Notes: generated from the letters alone by a model not told the origin. Counted from the first letter of the stretch, positions 38,568 to 47,791 are shown. The stretch: DNA of 64,000 nucleotides from Pseudanabaena galeata CCNP1313 (GCF_029910235.1 NZ_CP112874.1:3038001-3102000); one strand, 5' to 3'. A program made the numbers and translations.

Positions 38568-39428
38568 TTAACTTAACGTATACACCTGACCACTAAATAG
38601 GATGCGCGTAATGCCCTTTTGAACAAGTTTAGGACGGGTGATATGAATCAAATCGCTAGGAAACTTAATCACACGCTGATTGTGATGGGAAAACCGTCTT
38701 GCTACCCGATGATTATCAAAAATTGGAATTGTTTTTGACAGTGACTCCTCAGGTGGAATTGCACCGAGATCTTTAAAGTCCTTAAGGGGGCGAGTAATAA
38801 TTTCGGCAATGCGATCGACAACGATATAGCAAATTAAAGGTAAATCAGCTCTGTCTAGGGGCAAGATTTCAAGGCGATCGCCGATACTATGACCACCACT
38901 GAGGTCAGCAAACATTGGTAAGCCAGAATCAGCATCATCTTCATCGGTGAAGTCTTGATCTAGCTCATCCTCATCTAGATCAAGATTATCTTCATCAACC
39001 AAGTCATCTTCATCTTCGTCTTCATCGTCCTCTAGATCTTCGTCATCGAGGTCGCTTTCTTCAATATTCAGAGTTTCATCTAGATTGTCATCCATCGCGA
39101 TCGCCGTTTCATCACCTTGGTCAAAATTTGTTTCACAATCAGGGTTACTAGCTTCAGGAGTTAGTGGCAAATCGTCAGGAATCAAAGCAAGCTGATTTAC
39201 CTGAAAACCGCCAATATCATAATTGATCCGCGATCCTCTTTTTCCTTCAGCCTTTTTTTGACCTACCAATTGTCGATACTCGTCAGCAGGTATTAGCTCT
39301 TGTAGCAGTCGCAAGACCGTACTCGTACTAATGCCAAACTGCTTCGCCAACTGGGTCGTGGTCGCATCGGACTCACGATAGAGGCGAAGTATTTCTTGTT
39401 TATCATCCAGCGCAAGTTTAACAGCCAT
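38568..39428 (-). CDS. HTH protein with acidic low-complexity middle
   Basis: 286 aa. Residues 8-46 form a helix-turn-helix of the transposase/resolvase kind (ATTTQLAKQFGISTSTVLRL). Residues ~105-170 are almost entirely Asp/Glu/Leu in short repeats (DEDEDEDDLVDEDNLDLDED). The last ~115 residues (LPLDRADLPLICYIVVDRIA ... RILFSGQVYTL) are compact and conserved-looking but unfamiliar. A DNA-binding regulator whose acidic arm contacts other proteins or mimics DNA is one reading. I do not recognise a named family. No insertion-sequence ends were seen around it. Confidence 0.7.
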   Translation of the reverse strand: MAVKLALDDKQEILRLYRESDATTTQLAKQFGISTSTVLRLLQELIPADEYRQLVGQKKAEGKRGSRINYDIGGFQVNQLALIPDDLPLTPEASNPDCETNFDQGDETAIAMDDNLDETLNIEESDLDDEDLEDDEDEDEDDLVDEDNLDLDEDELDQDFTDEDDADSGLPMFADLSGGHSIGDRLEILPLDRADLPLICYIVVDRIAEIITRPLKDFKDLGAIPPEESLSKTIPIFDNHRVARRFSHHNQRVIKFPSDLIHITRPKLVQKGITRILFSGQVYTLS

Positions 39429-39564
39429 TGATTTGGGATACCCCGAAACCGCATCTACGAACCAATCAATATCTTAACGCTTGAGCGTATGGGTTAGAGT
39501 TTTAATAAGTAAACTATTTGCAAAACTATTTGCTGAAGTATGGTTTTCACGAGTAATAATTCCT

Positions 39565-40575
39565 ATGCCAATTAATGAAAAAAGCTCAATCCTAGTTACG
39601 GGTGGTACTGGTTCTTTTGGTAAAAAGTTTGTAGAACTGCTTCTCCAAAAATTCCCTAATATTCAGCGTCTAGTCATTTATTCGCGAGATGAATTAAAAC
39701 AGTTTGAAATGTCTCAACAGTTTTCTGAAACAAAACATTTAGGATTGCGTTATTTCATCGGTGATATTCGCGATGTACGACGCTTAACTCGCGCCTGTGA
39801 AGGAATTGATATTGTGGTTCATGCAGCGGCCCTCAAACAAGTCCCTGCTGCTGAGTACAATCCAATCGAGTTTATTCGTACCAATATCTTGGGTTCTGAG
39901 AATGTCATTGAAGCTGCTCTAGACTGCGGGGTAAAGAGAGTTGTGGCTTTGTCTACCGATAAGGCGGCGGCTCCGATTAATTTGTATGGGGCGACAAAGT
40001 TATGTGCTGACAAGTTGTTCGTTGCAGCTAACAATATCAAGGGTTCACGGGATCTACGTTTTAGTGTGGTGCGTTACGGCAATGTGATGGGTTCAAGAGG
40101 ATCGGTGATTCCCTTTTTCTTGCAAAAGCGTCATGAAGGAGTTTTACCAATTACTGATCCACAAATGACGCGCTTTAATATCACCCTAGAAGAAGGTGTA
40201 AACATGGTGATCTGGGCGATTGAGAATGCTTGGGGTGGCGAGATTTTTGTGCCACGAATTCCGTCCTATCGAATTACCGATGTTGCCACGGCGATCGCCC
40301 CTGATTGTGAGCAGCGCATTGTGGGCATTAGAGCGGGAGAAAAAGTGCATGAAGAAATGATTACGACTTCAGATTCTTTTACAACCGTTGATTGCGGTGA
40401 ATATTTCGCGATCTTGCCAGTGAATGGCGATCTGATTGATCGCTATTGTGAGAGTGGCGCAAAAATGGTTGAGGCTGGCTTTAGCTATAATTCTGGTCAG
40501 AATAAGCAATTTTTGAATGTTGATGAATTGAGGGAATTGATTAAAGTCCATGTCGATCAGAGCTTTGCAGTATGA
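39565..40575 (+). CDS. pseB: UDP-GlcNAc 4,6-dehydratase (inverting)
   Basis: 336 aa from ATG 39565 (a TTG-started extension from 39481 adds 28 unlikely residues). Extended SDR: cofactor loop VTGGTGSFGKKF, ALSTDKAAAPINLYGATK with the PseB-type Asp-Lys pair and Tyr-x3-Lys, VVRYGNVMGSRGSVIPFF. It converts UDP-GlcNAc to the 4-keto-6-deoxy-L-altro sugar, step one of pseudaminic acid synthesis. First gene of the glycan island; its stop overlaps pseC by four bases (ATGA), so the two are coupled. Confidence 0.93.
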   Translation: MPINEKSSILVTGGTGSFGKKFVELLLQKFPNIQRLVIYSRDELKQFEMSQQFSETKHLGLRYFIGDIRDVRRLTRACEGIDIVVHAAALKQVPAAEYNPIEFIRTNILGSENVIEAALDCGVKRVVALSTDKAAAPINLYGATKLCADKLFVAANNIKGSRDLRFSVVRYGNVMGSRGSVIPFFLQKRHEGVLPITDPQMTRFNITLEEGVNMVIWAIENAWGGEIFVPRIPSYRITDVATAIAPDCEQRIVGIRAGEKVHEEMITTSDSFTTVDCGEYFAILPVNGDLIDRYCESGAKMVEAGFSYNSGQNKQFLNVDELRELIKVHVDQSFAV

Positions 40576-41738
40576 CCTCTTATATCCCTTACGGTAGGCA
40601 AGATATCAACCAACAAGATATTGATGCAGTAGTAGAGATATTGCATTCTGATTGGTTAACTCAAGGCAAAGCTGTTGAACGTTTTGAACAGACCGTTGCT
40701 GATTATTGTGGAGTTAAGTATGCGATCGCTGTTTCTAGTGCTACAGCAGCCTTGCATATTGCTTGCTTAGCCATTGGATTAGGCAAGCAAGATCATCTCT
40801 GGACTTCACCAAATACCTTTGTAGCTTCAGCAAATTGTGGGTTATATTGCGGTGCTAAAGTCGATTTTGTGGATATTGATCCCCATACCTATAACTTGAG
40901 TATTGACGAATTGACGCACAAGTTAAATGGGGCTGAACAGCAAGGACGGTTGCCTAAAGTTTTAGTACCTGTACATTTTGCGGGACAATCCTGCGAGATG
41001 CAGAAAATCTCGGCTTTATCTCAACAATATGGATTTCAGGTACTAGAAGATGCTTCCCATGCGATTGGGGGGAAATATCAAGGCAAAGCGATCGGCTGTT
41101 GTGAATTTTCTGATTTAGCCGTATTTAGTTTTCATCCTGTGAAAATAATTACTACAGGTGAGGGGGGAATGGTGTTAACTAATCGTGATGATTTGTATGA
41201 AAAATTAATCAGACTGAGATCGCATGGCATCACTCGCAATCCTGATTTAATGCAAGGGGAATCTCATGGCGCATGGTATTACCAGCAACTAGAGCTAGGT
41301 TTTAATTACCGCATGACTGATATCCAAGCTGCTTTGGGCTTAAGTCAGATGAAACGTTTGGATGAATTTATTGCTAGAAGGCAGTTTTTAGCACAACGCT
41401 ATAATCATCTATTAAAAGATTTACCGATTACTTTGCCCTATCAACATCCTGACACCGAATCTAGTTGGCACTTATATGTAATTCGCTTGCATCTTGACAA
41501 AATTCATAAAACTCATAGACAGGTATTTGAAGAGTTGCGTCAAGTTGGTATTGGTGTAAATTTGCACTATATTCCAGTCCATACTCAGCCTTATTATCAA
41601 AGTATTGGATTTAGGTGGGGGGATTTTCCTAAATCAGAGACATACTATGCCAGCGCTATTAGTATTCCTTTGTATTATGGACTGAACAAAGAAAATCAAA
41701 ATCGTGTGGTTGACAATTTACGAAAGAGTTTGACTTAA
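40572..41738 (+). CDS. pseC: UDP-4-keto-6-deoxy-sugar aminotransferase PseC
   Basis: 388 aa PLP aminotransferase of the DegT family. SYIPYGRQDINQQDIDAVVE is a PseC-type start; VSSATAALHIACLAIGLG, LEDASHAIGG and FSFHPVKIITTGEGG (Schiff-base Lys) are present. It adds the 4-amino group with glutamate as donor. Overlaps pseB and precedes the DUF29 remnant; together pseB and pseC give UDP-4-amino-4,6-dideoxy-L-AltNAc. Confidence 0.93.
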   Translation: MTSYIPYGRQDINQQDIDAVVEILHSDWLTQGKAVERFEQTVADYCGVKYAIAVSSATAALHIACLAIGLGKQDHLWTSPNTFVASANCGLYCGAKVDFVDIDPHTYNLSIDELTHKLNGAEQQGRLPKVLVPVHFAGQSCEMQKISALSQQYGFQVLEDASHAIGGKYQGKAIGCCEFSDLAVFSFHPVKIITTGEGGMVLTNRDDLYEKLIRLRSHGITRNPDLMQGESHGAWYYQQLELGFNYRMTDIQAALGLSQMKRLDEFIARRQFLAQRYNHLLKDLPITLPYQHPDTESSWHLYVIRLHLDKIHKTHRQVFEELRQVGIGVNLHYIPVHTQPYYQSIGFRWGDFPKSETYYASAISIPLYYGLNKENQNRVVDNLRKSLT

Positions 41739-41751
41739 TGGAGAGCAAATA

Positions 41752-41934
41752 TTGAGTGACACATTATATGAATTTGACTTTTATAGCTGGGCGCATCAAC
41801 AATCAGATTTACTGCGTCAGGGGCAGTTTGATCAAGCGGAGACTGATTTACCCGACGAGAACGTCCCTGAGATTTGCCCCTTTATTTTAGAAGAGATCAT
41901 CAATCAAGATTTCTGTCCAGAACCTAAAAATTAG
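41752..41934 (+). pseudogene. Internally deleted DUF29 remnant
   Basis: 60 codons from TTG 41752 with GGAGAG eight bases before. The start (YEFDFYSWAHQQSDLLRQGQ) is the beginning of a DUF29 protein and the end (PEICPFILEEIINQDFCPEP) is its end; the ~80-residue middle, including the usual LIEEIESLGRSE part, is missing. It may still be translated as a small protein, but it lacks the family core. A second DUF29 scrap lies at 45879-46036. Confidence 0.6.
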
Positions 41935-41955
41935 CGCTTTAATACTGATAATTTA

Positions 41956-42681
41956 ATGAAAGTTATAATTATAAACCAAGCAAGAATGACCTCTACTCGT
42001 CTACCTGCCAAAGTAATGAAGCAAGTGTTGGGAAAGCCTTTGCTGGAATATCAAATTGAGAGATTAAAACGAGTTAAATTAGCTGATCAAATTGTCGTAG
42101 CGACTACCATCAATGATACTGATCAACCAATTATTGACCTATGCGATCGCCTATCTATTACTAGCTATCGTGGCTCTGAAGATGATGTTTTAGCTCGTTA
42201 TCATGGAGCAGCGATCGCCCATCAAGCTGATGCTGTAGTTCGAGTTACTTCCGATTGCCCCATAATTGATCCTCAAGTAATCGATCAAGTTATCCAGTTT
42301 TATTCAGATGAATATCCTAAATACGACTATGTTTCTAACGGTCTAGAAAGGACTTATCCTCGCGGCATGGATACTGAGATATTTGCTTTCAAGGTCTTAG
42401 ATGAAGCCTTTTATCAATCAACTGCTCAGTCAGACAGAGAACATGTCACCCCCTTTATTTATCGGCAGCATAATCGGTATAAACTAGGAAAAGTTAAGTA
42501 CCTCGAGAATCAAGGTGATTATCGATGGACAGTAGATATGCCAGAAGATTTTGAATTAATAAAGAAGATAATTGAAAATTTATATCCATTCAAACCAGAT
42601 TTCACACTAGAAGATTGCCTTGCTCTACTATTCCAAAATCCTGAGTGGAATATGATTAATAAACATATCAAGCAAAAATAG
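41956..42681 (+). CDS. SpsF/PseF-like cytidylyltransferase
   Basis: 241 aa. N-terminal nucleotide-binding signature INQARMTSTRLPAKVM, then GSEDDVLARYHGAA and VVRVTSDCPIIDPQVID. SpsF-family proteins are nucleotidyltransferase-fold enzymes found with nonulosonic acid genes. By position it is expected to make CMP-pseudaminic acid (the PseF step), though it has the SpsF rather than the classic NeuA-like signature. Directly followed by the methylase gene. Confidence 0.82.
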   Translation: MKVIIINQARMTSTRLPAKVMKQVLGKPLLEYQIERLKRVKLADQIVVATTINDTDQPIIDLCDRLSITSYRGSEDDVLARYHGAAIAHQADAVVRVTSDCPIIDPQVIDQVIQFYSDEYPKYDYVSNGLERTYPRGMDTEIFAFKVLDEAFYQSTAQSDREHVTPFIYRQHNRYKLGKVKYLENQGDYRWTVDMPEDFELIKKIIENLYPFKPDFTLEDCLALLFQNPEWNMINKHIKQK

Positions 42682-42694
42682 TATGGAGATTAAG

Positions 42695-43330
42695 ATGGAA
42701 GAATACACAACAGAACAAGAAAACTTTTGGGCAGGAATTTTTGGTACTGACTATATTAAGCGAAATAATAGTCAAGAATTGCTCGCATCAAATTTAGCTT
42801 TTTTTAGTCGTACTTTATCAAAAGCTGGGACTTTAACATCTTGTATTGAATTTGGGGCGAATATTGGCATGAACTTAAGGGCTATTAAGTTGCTCTACCC
42901 AAATATCAAGTTGAGTGCGGTAGAGATTAATCAAGATGCAGCAAGAGAACTCAGTAACTTTATTGGTGATAATTCAGTATTCACGGGTTCAATATTTGAC
43001 TATCATGTTGAGAAACAATCGGATATAGTTCTAATTAAAGGTGTTCTGATTCATATCAATCCAGATAAGTTAGAAGCTACTTACAAGAAAATATATGATG
43101 CATCAAGTCGGAATATTCTCATTTGTGAATATTACAATCCTTCACCAGTTGCTATCCCCTATCGTGGTCATAGCGATCGCCTATTCAAACGTGACTTTGC
43201 AGGCGAGATGTTGGATATGTACAAAGATTTAAAGTTGATTGATTACGGATTTGCTTATCATCGAGATCCTGCATTTCCTCAAGACGACATCAACTGGTTT
43301 CTAATGGAAAAGAGAGATAAAAATGCTTAA
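42695..43330 (+). CDS. Pseudaminic-acid-biosynthesis-associated methylase
   Basis: 211 aa from ATG 42695, chosen because GGAGAT lies six bases upstream; ATG 42683 is an in-frame alternative. Class I methyltransferase: CIEFGANIGMNLRAIKLLYP is the SAM-binding motif I, LSAVEINQDAA follows, IVLIKGVLIHINPDKLE is the motif IV region, and NILICEYYNPSPVAIPYRGH is typical of the family linked to pse clusters. It may methylate the sugar or its acyl group. Its stop overlaps the amidotransferase by eight bases. Confidence 0.85.
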   Translation: MEEYTTEQENFWAGIFGTDYIKRNNSQELLASNLAFFSRTLSKAGTLTSCIEFGANIGMNLRAIKLLYPNIKLSAVEINQDAARELSNFIGDNSVFTGSIFDYHVEKQSDIVLIKGVLIHINPDKLEATYKKIYDASSRNILICEYYNPSPVAIPYRGHSDRLFKRDFAGEMLDMYKDLKLIDYGFAYHRDPAFPQDDINWFLMEKRDKNA

Positions 43331-44471
43331 ATACTGTACCCGATGTGTAATGCCTTACACAAGACCAGATCTTCATTTAGACGAAGAAGGCGTATGTAAT
43401 GCTTGTCGGTCTTATGAAAGTAGAAAATTAGTAAATTGGGACTTACGTCGTCAAGAATTACTAACAATTTTAGACCGATATCAAAGCAATGGAAGTAATT
43501 GGGATTGTATTGTACCTGTAAGTGGAGGAAAGGATAGTACATATCAGGTGGTTAGAATGCTACAGCTTGGGATGAATCCTCTGTGTGTAACATCTACCAC
43601 ATGCGATCTTTCTGCGATTGGTAGAAAAAATATTGATAACGTTAAGCGTCTCGGTGTTGACTATATGGAGTTTTCCCCAAATCCATTAGTCCGAGTAAAA
43701 CTTAACCGTATTGGACTAACAGAGGTAGGTGATATTTCATGGCCAGAGCATGTTGGTATATTTACAATTCCTGTTCGTGCTGCTGTGCAGTTTAATGTCC
43801 CTCTAATCATTTGGGGGGAAAATTCTCAAAATGAATATGGCGGTCCTGCTGGTGCTGCTGAAAATAATATTCTTACCCGCAGGTGGCTCGAAGAGTTTGG
43901 TGGACTATTAGGTTTACGTGTTAGCGATCTATCAACTACATATGCTATTGAGCAAAAGCATTTGTTACCATACCAATATCCAACTGATGAAGAATTACAG
44001 AGGGTAGGAGTCACTGGCTTGTTTCTTGGTCATTATATTCCTTGGGATGGACTTTCAAACGCGCTAATTGCTCAAGCTAATGGATTGACAACTTTTGCTC
44101 AAGCAGTTGAGGGATCGATGGTAAATTATGAAAACCTTGACAACCATCAAACTGGAATTCATGACTACTTTAAGTTCTTAAAATTTGGATTCGCTCGCTC
44201 TACTGATATTGCTTGCCTACATGTACGTAGAGGAAGAATCACCCGTCAAGATGCTTTGGATATAGTCTTAGCAAGAGATGGAAAATTTCCTTGGACTTAT
44301 CTAGGAAAGCCCTTGAAAGATATTCTCGATCCACTAGATCTATCTATTGATGAATTTATTAAAATCTGCGATCGCTTCACTAATAAAAAAATATTTAAAC
44401 GCAACACAGCAGGAATGCTAATTAAAGATAAACACGGCAACCTTGAGAAATTGAATAATGATAATTTGTAA
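43323..44471 (+). CDS. pseA: N-acetyl sugar amidotransferase (PseA/WbpG/LegX family)
   Basis: 382 aa. A zinc-binding-like quartet Cys5/Cys8/Cys25/Cys28 (CTRC, CNAC) and the ATP-pyrophosphatase loop SGGKDS at 67-72. IIWGENSQNEYGGP is characteristic. It adenylates an N-acetyl amide and replaces oxygen by ammonia, giving an acetamidino group. Ammonia comes from the HisH/HisF-like pair encoded next. In Campylobacter, PseA makes the acetamidino form of pseudaminic acid. Confidence 0.88.
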   Translation: MLKYCTRCVMPYTRPDLHLDEEGVCNACRSYESRKLVNWDLRRQELLTILDRYQSNGSNWDCIVPVSGGKDSTYQVVRMLQLGMNPLCVTSTTCDLSAIGRKNIDNVKRLGVDYMEFSPNPLVRVKLNRIGLTEVGDISWPEHVGIFTIPVRAAVQFNVPLIIWGENSQNEYGGPAGAAENNILTRRWLEEFGGLLGLRVSDLSTTYAIEQKHLLPYQYPTDEELQRVGVTGLFLGHYIPWDGLSNALIAQANGLTTFAQAVEGSMVNYENLDNHQTGIHDYFKFLKFGFARSTDIACLHVRRGRITRQDALDIVLARDGKFPWTYLGKPLKDILDPLDLSIDEFIKICDRFTNKKIFKRNTAGMLIKDKHGNLEKLNNDNL

Positions 44472-44504
44472 TTGCTTTTATAGAGTTCTAAAGTCTATAC
44501 ATGT

Positions 44505-45128
44505 ATGAAAGTTGCCGTCATTAACTATGGTATGGGAAACTTGGGTTCAGTTCGACGCTCTCTAGAAAATCTTGGTGCAGATGTTATTGTTGCTGAACAC
44601 CCCATACAACTATTAGACGTTAACCGCATCATTCTTCCTGGTGTTGGATCTTTTGGCGAAGGAATGAAAAAATTATCTACCAAAGGCTGGATTGAGTCTT
44701 TGCAAAAGCAAGTTATAGAAGAAGGTAAGCCTCTTCTTGGAATTTGTCTTGGTATGCAAATGCTCTCTAGCTCGAGTGAAGAAAATGGGCTTAATGAAGG
44801 ACTCAACTTTATTTCAGGTAAAGTTCTCCGTCTTGATAAATTGGGTTGTAGGCTTCGTATACCCCATGTTGGTTGGAATGAAGTAAATCATCAGGAAAGT
44901 ACACCTCTATTTAAAAATATACCTCAATCAATAGACTTCTATTTTGTTCATAGTTATGCTTTGATAGCAGATGATACATCTAATGTAATTGCTACTTCAA
45001 ATTATGATATCTCTATTACATCTTCGGTTAGCAAAAATCATATATTCGGAACGCAATTTCATCCAGAAAAAAGTTCAAAAGCTGGACAGCAAATCTTGAA
45101 AAATTTTATTGAGTTTGCATCATGCTGA
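44505..45128 (+). CDS. HisH-like glutaminase subunit of the amidotransferase
   Basis: 207 aa class I glutamine amidotransferase. Catalytic Cys81 in LLGICLGMQ, with His186 and Glu188 in TQFHPEKS. It releases ammonia from glutamine and passes it to the HisF-like partner, whose start overlaps by seven bases. Although HisH-like, its place after pseA marks it as the specialised copy (as HisH2 with WbpG in Pseudomonas), not the histidine enzyme. Confidence 0.88.
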   Translation: MKVAVINYGMGNLGSVRRSLENLGADVIVAEHPIQLLDVNRIILPGVGSFGEGMKKLSTKGWIESLQKQVIEEGKPLLGICLGMQMLSSSSEENGLNEGLNFISGKVLRLDKLGCRLRIPHVGWNEVNHQESTPLFKNIPQSIDFYFVHSYALIADDTSNVIATSNYDISITSSVSKNHIFGTQFHPEKSSKAGQQILKNFIEFASC

Positions 45129-45886
45129 AAGTCCGTGTGATTCCTACATTACTATGGAAAGACTTCGGTTTAGTCAAAGGGGTCAGTTTTGATAGTTGGC
45201 GCAGAATTGGACCGTTACTGCCAGCTATTAAGGTGTATAACTCTCGTGAAGTCGATGAATTAATATTGGTAGATATTATGGCTTCAAGAGAAGGAAATAT
45301 CCCAGATTATGAATCCTTAGATGATTTTGCAGATGAATGCTTTATTCCATTGACAGTTGGTGGTGGAATTACCAATCTATCTCAAATTATCTCATTACTT
45401 AATTCTGGGGCTGATAAAATATCCCTAAATTCAGCGCTTTTTGATAATCCCTGCTTAGTTGATAAAGCATCATATCAGTTTGGGGTACAGTGTATTGTTG
45501 TGAGTATAGATGTACGTCGATTAGGTGATCGCTTTATTTGCTTTAGTCATGCAGGGACGCAAAATACTCAACGTGAAACTGTTTCTTGGGCTAGAGAATT
45601 AGCCGATCGCGGAGCGGGCGAAATACTTTTAACCTCAATTGATCGCGACGGAACAATGCAGGGATATGACTTAGAATTAATAGAGAAAGTAGTATCTGCG
45701 GTTAATATTCCAGTTATCGCTTCAGGTGGTGCTGGTAATTATCAACATATGATCGATGCTGTCAAACAGGCAGGAGCTTCATCTGTAGCCGCAGCTAGCA
45801 TTTTTCACTTTACTGAGCAAACACCATCTGGCGCAAAAGTAGCCATGAGAGATGAGGGAATTCCCGTGCGTCAGAATTTAAGCTAA
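45122..45886 (+). CDS. HisF-like ammonia-channel subunit (WbuZ/HisF2 type)
   Basis: 254 aa TIM barrel. Numbering matches HisF exactly: Asp130 is kept in VVSIDVRR, but the general acid Asp11 of true HisF (CLDVKDG) is Leu11 here (TLLWKDFG). Loss of that residue should abolish imidazole-glycerol-phosphate cyclisation while keeping the barrel that channels ammonia. Together with the preceding HisH-like subunit it should feed the PseA-type amidotransferase. Phosphate-binding stretches GGGI and SGGAGN remain. Confidence 0.88.
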   Translation: MLKVRVIPTLLWKDFGLVKGVSFDSWRRIGPLLPAIKVYNSREVDELILVDIMASREGNIPDYESLDDFADECFIPLTVGGGITNLSQIISLLNSGADKISLNSALFDNPCLVDKASYQFGVQCIVVSIDVRRLGDRFICFSHAGTQNTQRETVSWARELADRGAGEILLTSIDRDGTMQGYDLELIEKVVSAVNIPVIASGGAGNYQHMIDAVKQAGASSVAAASIFHFTEQTPSGAKVAMRDEGIPVRQNLS

Positions 45887-46036
45887 AAAAGTGCAACTTA
45901 AAATAAATCTCCAAGCTTGGCTTATATCACAGACAAAACTATTAGCAATGAACTGTTCAAACTCGTAGGGACAAATTTCTGGAAAGGTTCGCAATGGTAA
46001 ATCTATTTCTTGCAGAGTCAAAACGTCTATGACAAT
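45879..46036 (-). pseudogene. DUF29 C-terminal remnant
   Basis: On the minus strand an open stretch reads LTLQEIDLPLRTFPEICPYE, then FEQFIANSFV. The LP..TFPE.CPY..EQ pattern is the conserved end of DUF29 proteins. There is no start and no core domain, and it overlaps the ends of hisF-like and pseG frames. It shows that a DUF29 gene once stood here. Confidence 0.45.
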
Positions 46037-46042
46037 CAAAAT

Positions 46043-47077
46043 ATGCAAAGTACAAATCTAATTATTCGTGCCGATGCCTCCGCGACTATAGGGACAGGGC
46101 ATATTATGCGGTGCATAGCGTTAGCGCAAGCGTGGCAAGATCAAGGAGGCAAAGTTGTATTTTTATTAGCCCATAAACCTTCTGTCCTAGAAAATAAATT
46201 ACGATCGCAGGGAATAGAGGTTAGTTATTTATCAGTTGAGGCTGGCAGCGATGAGGATGCTTATCAGACAGTAGACTTTATTCGACAATTTGCAGCGCAA
46301 TGGGTGGTTGTGGATGGCTACCATTTTGGAACAGAATATCAAAAAATTATCAAGGATTCTGGGACTAGGTTGCTATTTATTGATGATTTCGGTCATGCAG
46401 ATCATTACTATGCCGATCTAGTCTTAAATCAAAATATTTCGGCAAATCAAGAGCTATATATCAATCGAGAACCATATACAAAATTGTTATTGGGTACAGA
46501 ATATACTTTGCTCAGGCGCGAGTTTTGGCAATGGCGAGATTGGCAAAGAGAAGTAAACCCGATCGCTTCTAAAATATTAATAACTTTAGGAGGCAGTGAT
46601 CCAGACAATGTAACGCTTAAAGTAATTCAAGCTTTGAATCTCTTAAATAAAGATAAATTAGAAACCATTGTGGTAATTGGCGGCAGCAATCCCCATTATG
46701 AATGTTTACAGAGAGAAGTCACCGATGCAAGCCTAGCAATCTCTTTACAACGTAATGTTAGTAATATGCCTGAGTTGATGGCTTGGGCTGATCTGGCGAT
46801 CGCCGCAGGTGGCTCGACAAATTGGGAACTCGCTTTTATGGGCTTGCCCAGTCTGGTAATCACTATTGCTGATAATCAACAAGCGATCGCCGTAGAGCTA
46901 GATCGACAAGGCGTGATCATTAATCTGGGTTGGCATCAGGATGTGACCATTGAGCAGATTAGTTTGGTATTGCGGGAATTGATCGGCGATCGCCATAAGC
47001 GCGAAGACATGAGCAAAAAAGGACGCAAGTTAGTTGATGGAAACGGCGCGAGTCGCGTTGCGTCGCAAAAATGTTAA
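46043..47077 (+). CDS. pseG: UDP-6-deoxy-AltdiNAc hydrolase PseG
   Basis: 344 aa from ATG 46043; the upstream TTG at 46010 is in the DUF29 scrap. GT-B fold: IIRADASATIGTGHIMRC at the start (Gly-rich loop and catalytic His), LFIDDFGHADHYYADLVLNQ, LITLGGSDPDN-like turn, and MPELMAWADLAIAAGGSTNW with the UDP-binding end. It removes UDP to give 2,4-diacetamido-2,4,6-trideoxy-L-altrose for PseI. The last residues (RVASQKC) depart from the usual ending and may reflect a small rearrangement. Confidence 0.9.
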   Translation: MQSTNLIIRADASATIGTGHIMRCIALAQAWQDQGGKVVFLLAHKPSVLENKLRSQGIEVSYLSVEAGSDEDAYQTVDFIRQFAAQWVVVDGYHFGTEYQKIIKDSGTRLLFIDDFGHADHYYADLVLNQNISANQELYINREPYTKLLLGTEYTLLRREFWQWRDWQREVNPIASKILITLGGSDPDNVTLKVIQALNLLNKDKLETIVVIGGSNPHYECLQREVTDASLAISLQRNVSNMPELMAWADLAIAAGGSTNWELAFMGLPSLVITIADNQQAIAVELDRQGVIINLGWHQDVTIEQISLVLRELIGDRHKREDMSKKGRKLVDGNGASRVASQKC

Positions 47078-47203
47078 ATATGTTAGCCTAGTCTTGTATC
47101 GGGTTGTATGCAGCCTTTTGGTTACAATCTGAACAAGCTCAATATCAAGCTGAGTAAAGATCCGTATTCACACCAGATTGATGATATTAGTGATTGATAT
47201 ACA

Positions 47204-47791
47204 ATGACTACAACTATAGAAAAAAGCAAAATAAACGACACAAACTGCACTATTCAAGGCGTTAGCTGGGTGCAATTTGAAAGTATAGAAGCATCCTTTT
47301 CTGATATTGAAGGTGTAAGGTTTGTTTATTTAGATGGCATATTAGAAATCATGACCTTGAGTTCGGAACATGAGGATGTTAAAAGTACAATTGGATTGCT
47401 ACTAGAAGCTTATATGCGCCATTTGGGGATTCGCTTTTATAAACGCGGGAGTGCCACTTTAGGTAATAAGGAATTAGGGGGGCGTAAAGAACCTGATGAG
47501 TCTTACAATTTTGATATTAAAAAAAATATTCCTGATTTGGTCGTAGAAGTCATTTTAACTAGTGGAAATATTAATGTATTAGATTTATATTTGCGTCTTG
47601 GAATTTCCGAGGTTTGGTATTGGGAAGATGGATTATTGAATGTCTATTGTTTAGTCAAGGAAAAACAAATCTATGAAAATTTAAACTCAAGTCAATTTTT
47701 TCCTGATTTAAGTCTAAATACTTTCGCAAAGTATATTATTTACTATGATCAGTATGAGGCGATCACTGATTTTATTAAGGAACTTCAGTAA
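47204..47791 (+). CDS. Uma2-family putative endonuclease
   Basis: 195 aa. Visible family points: VRFVYLDGILEIMTLSSEHE, KEPDESYNFD (PD motif variant), IPDLVVEVILTSGNINVLDL, LRLGISEVWYWEDGLLNVYC. Belongs to the Uma2 branch with the PDE.Y signature. It interrupts the pse gene order between pseG and pseH and has no expected role in the pathway, so it is probably a later insertion. Confidence 0.83.
   Translation: MTTTIEKSKINDTNCTIQGVSWVQFESIEASFSDIEGVRFVYLDGILEIMTLSSEHEDVKSTIGLLLEAYMRHLGIRFYKRGSATLGNKELGGRKEPDESYNFDIKKNIPDLVVEVILTSGNINVLDLYLRLGISEVWYWEDGLLNVYCLVKEKQIYENLNSSQFFPDLSLNTFAKYIIYYDQYEAITDFIKELQ

Noticed and set aside
44505-45886. Histidine-biosynthetic hisH-hisF pair
   Set aside because: HisF Asp11 is Leu and the pair follows the PseA-type amidotransferase, so a role in sugar amidation is far more likely.
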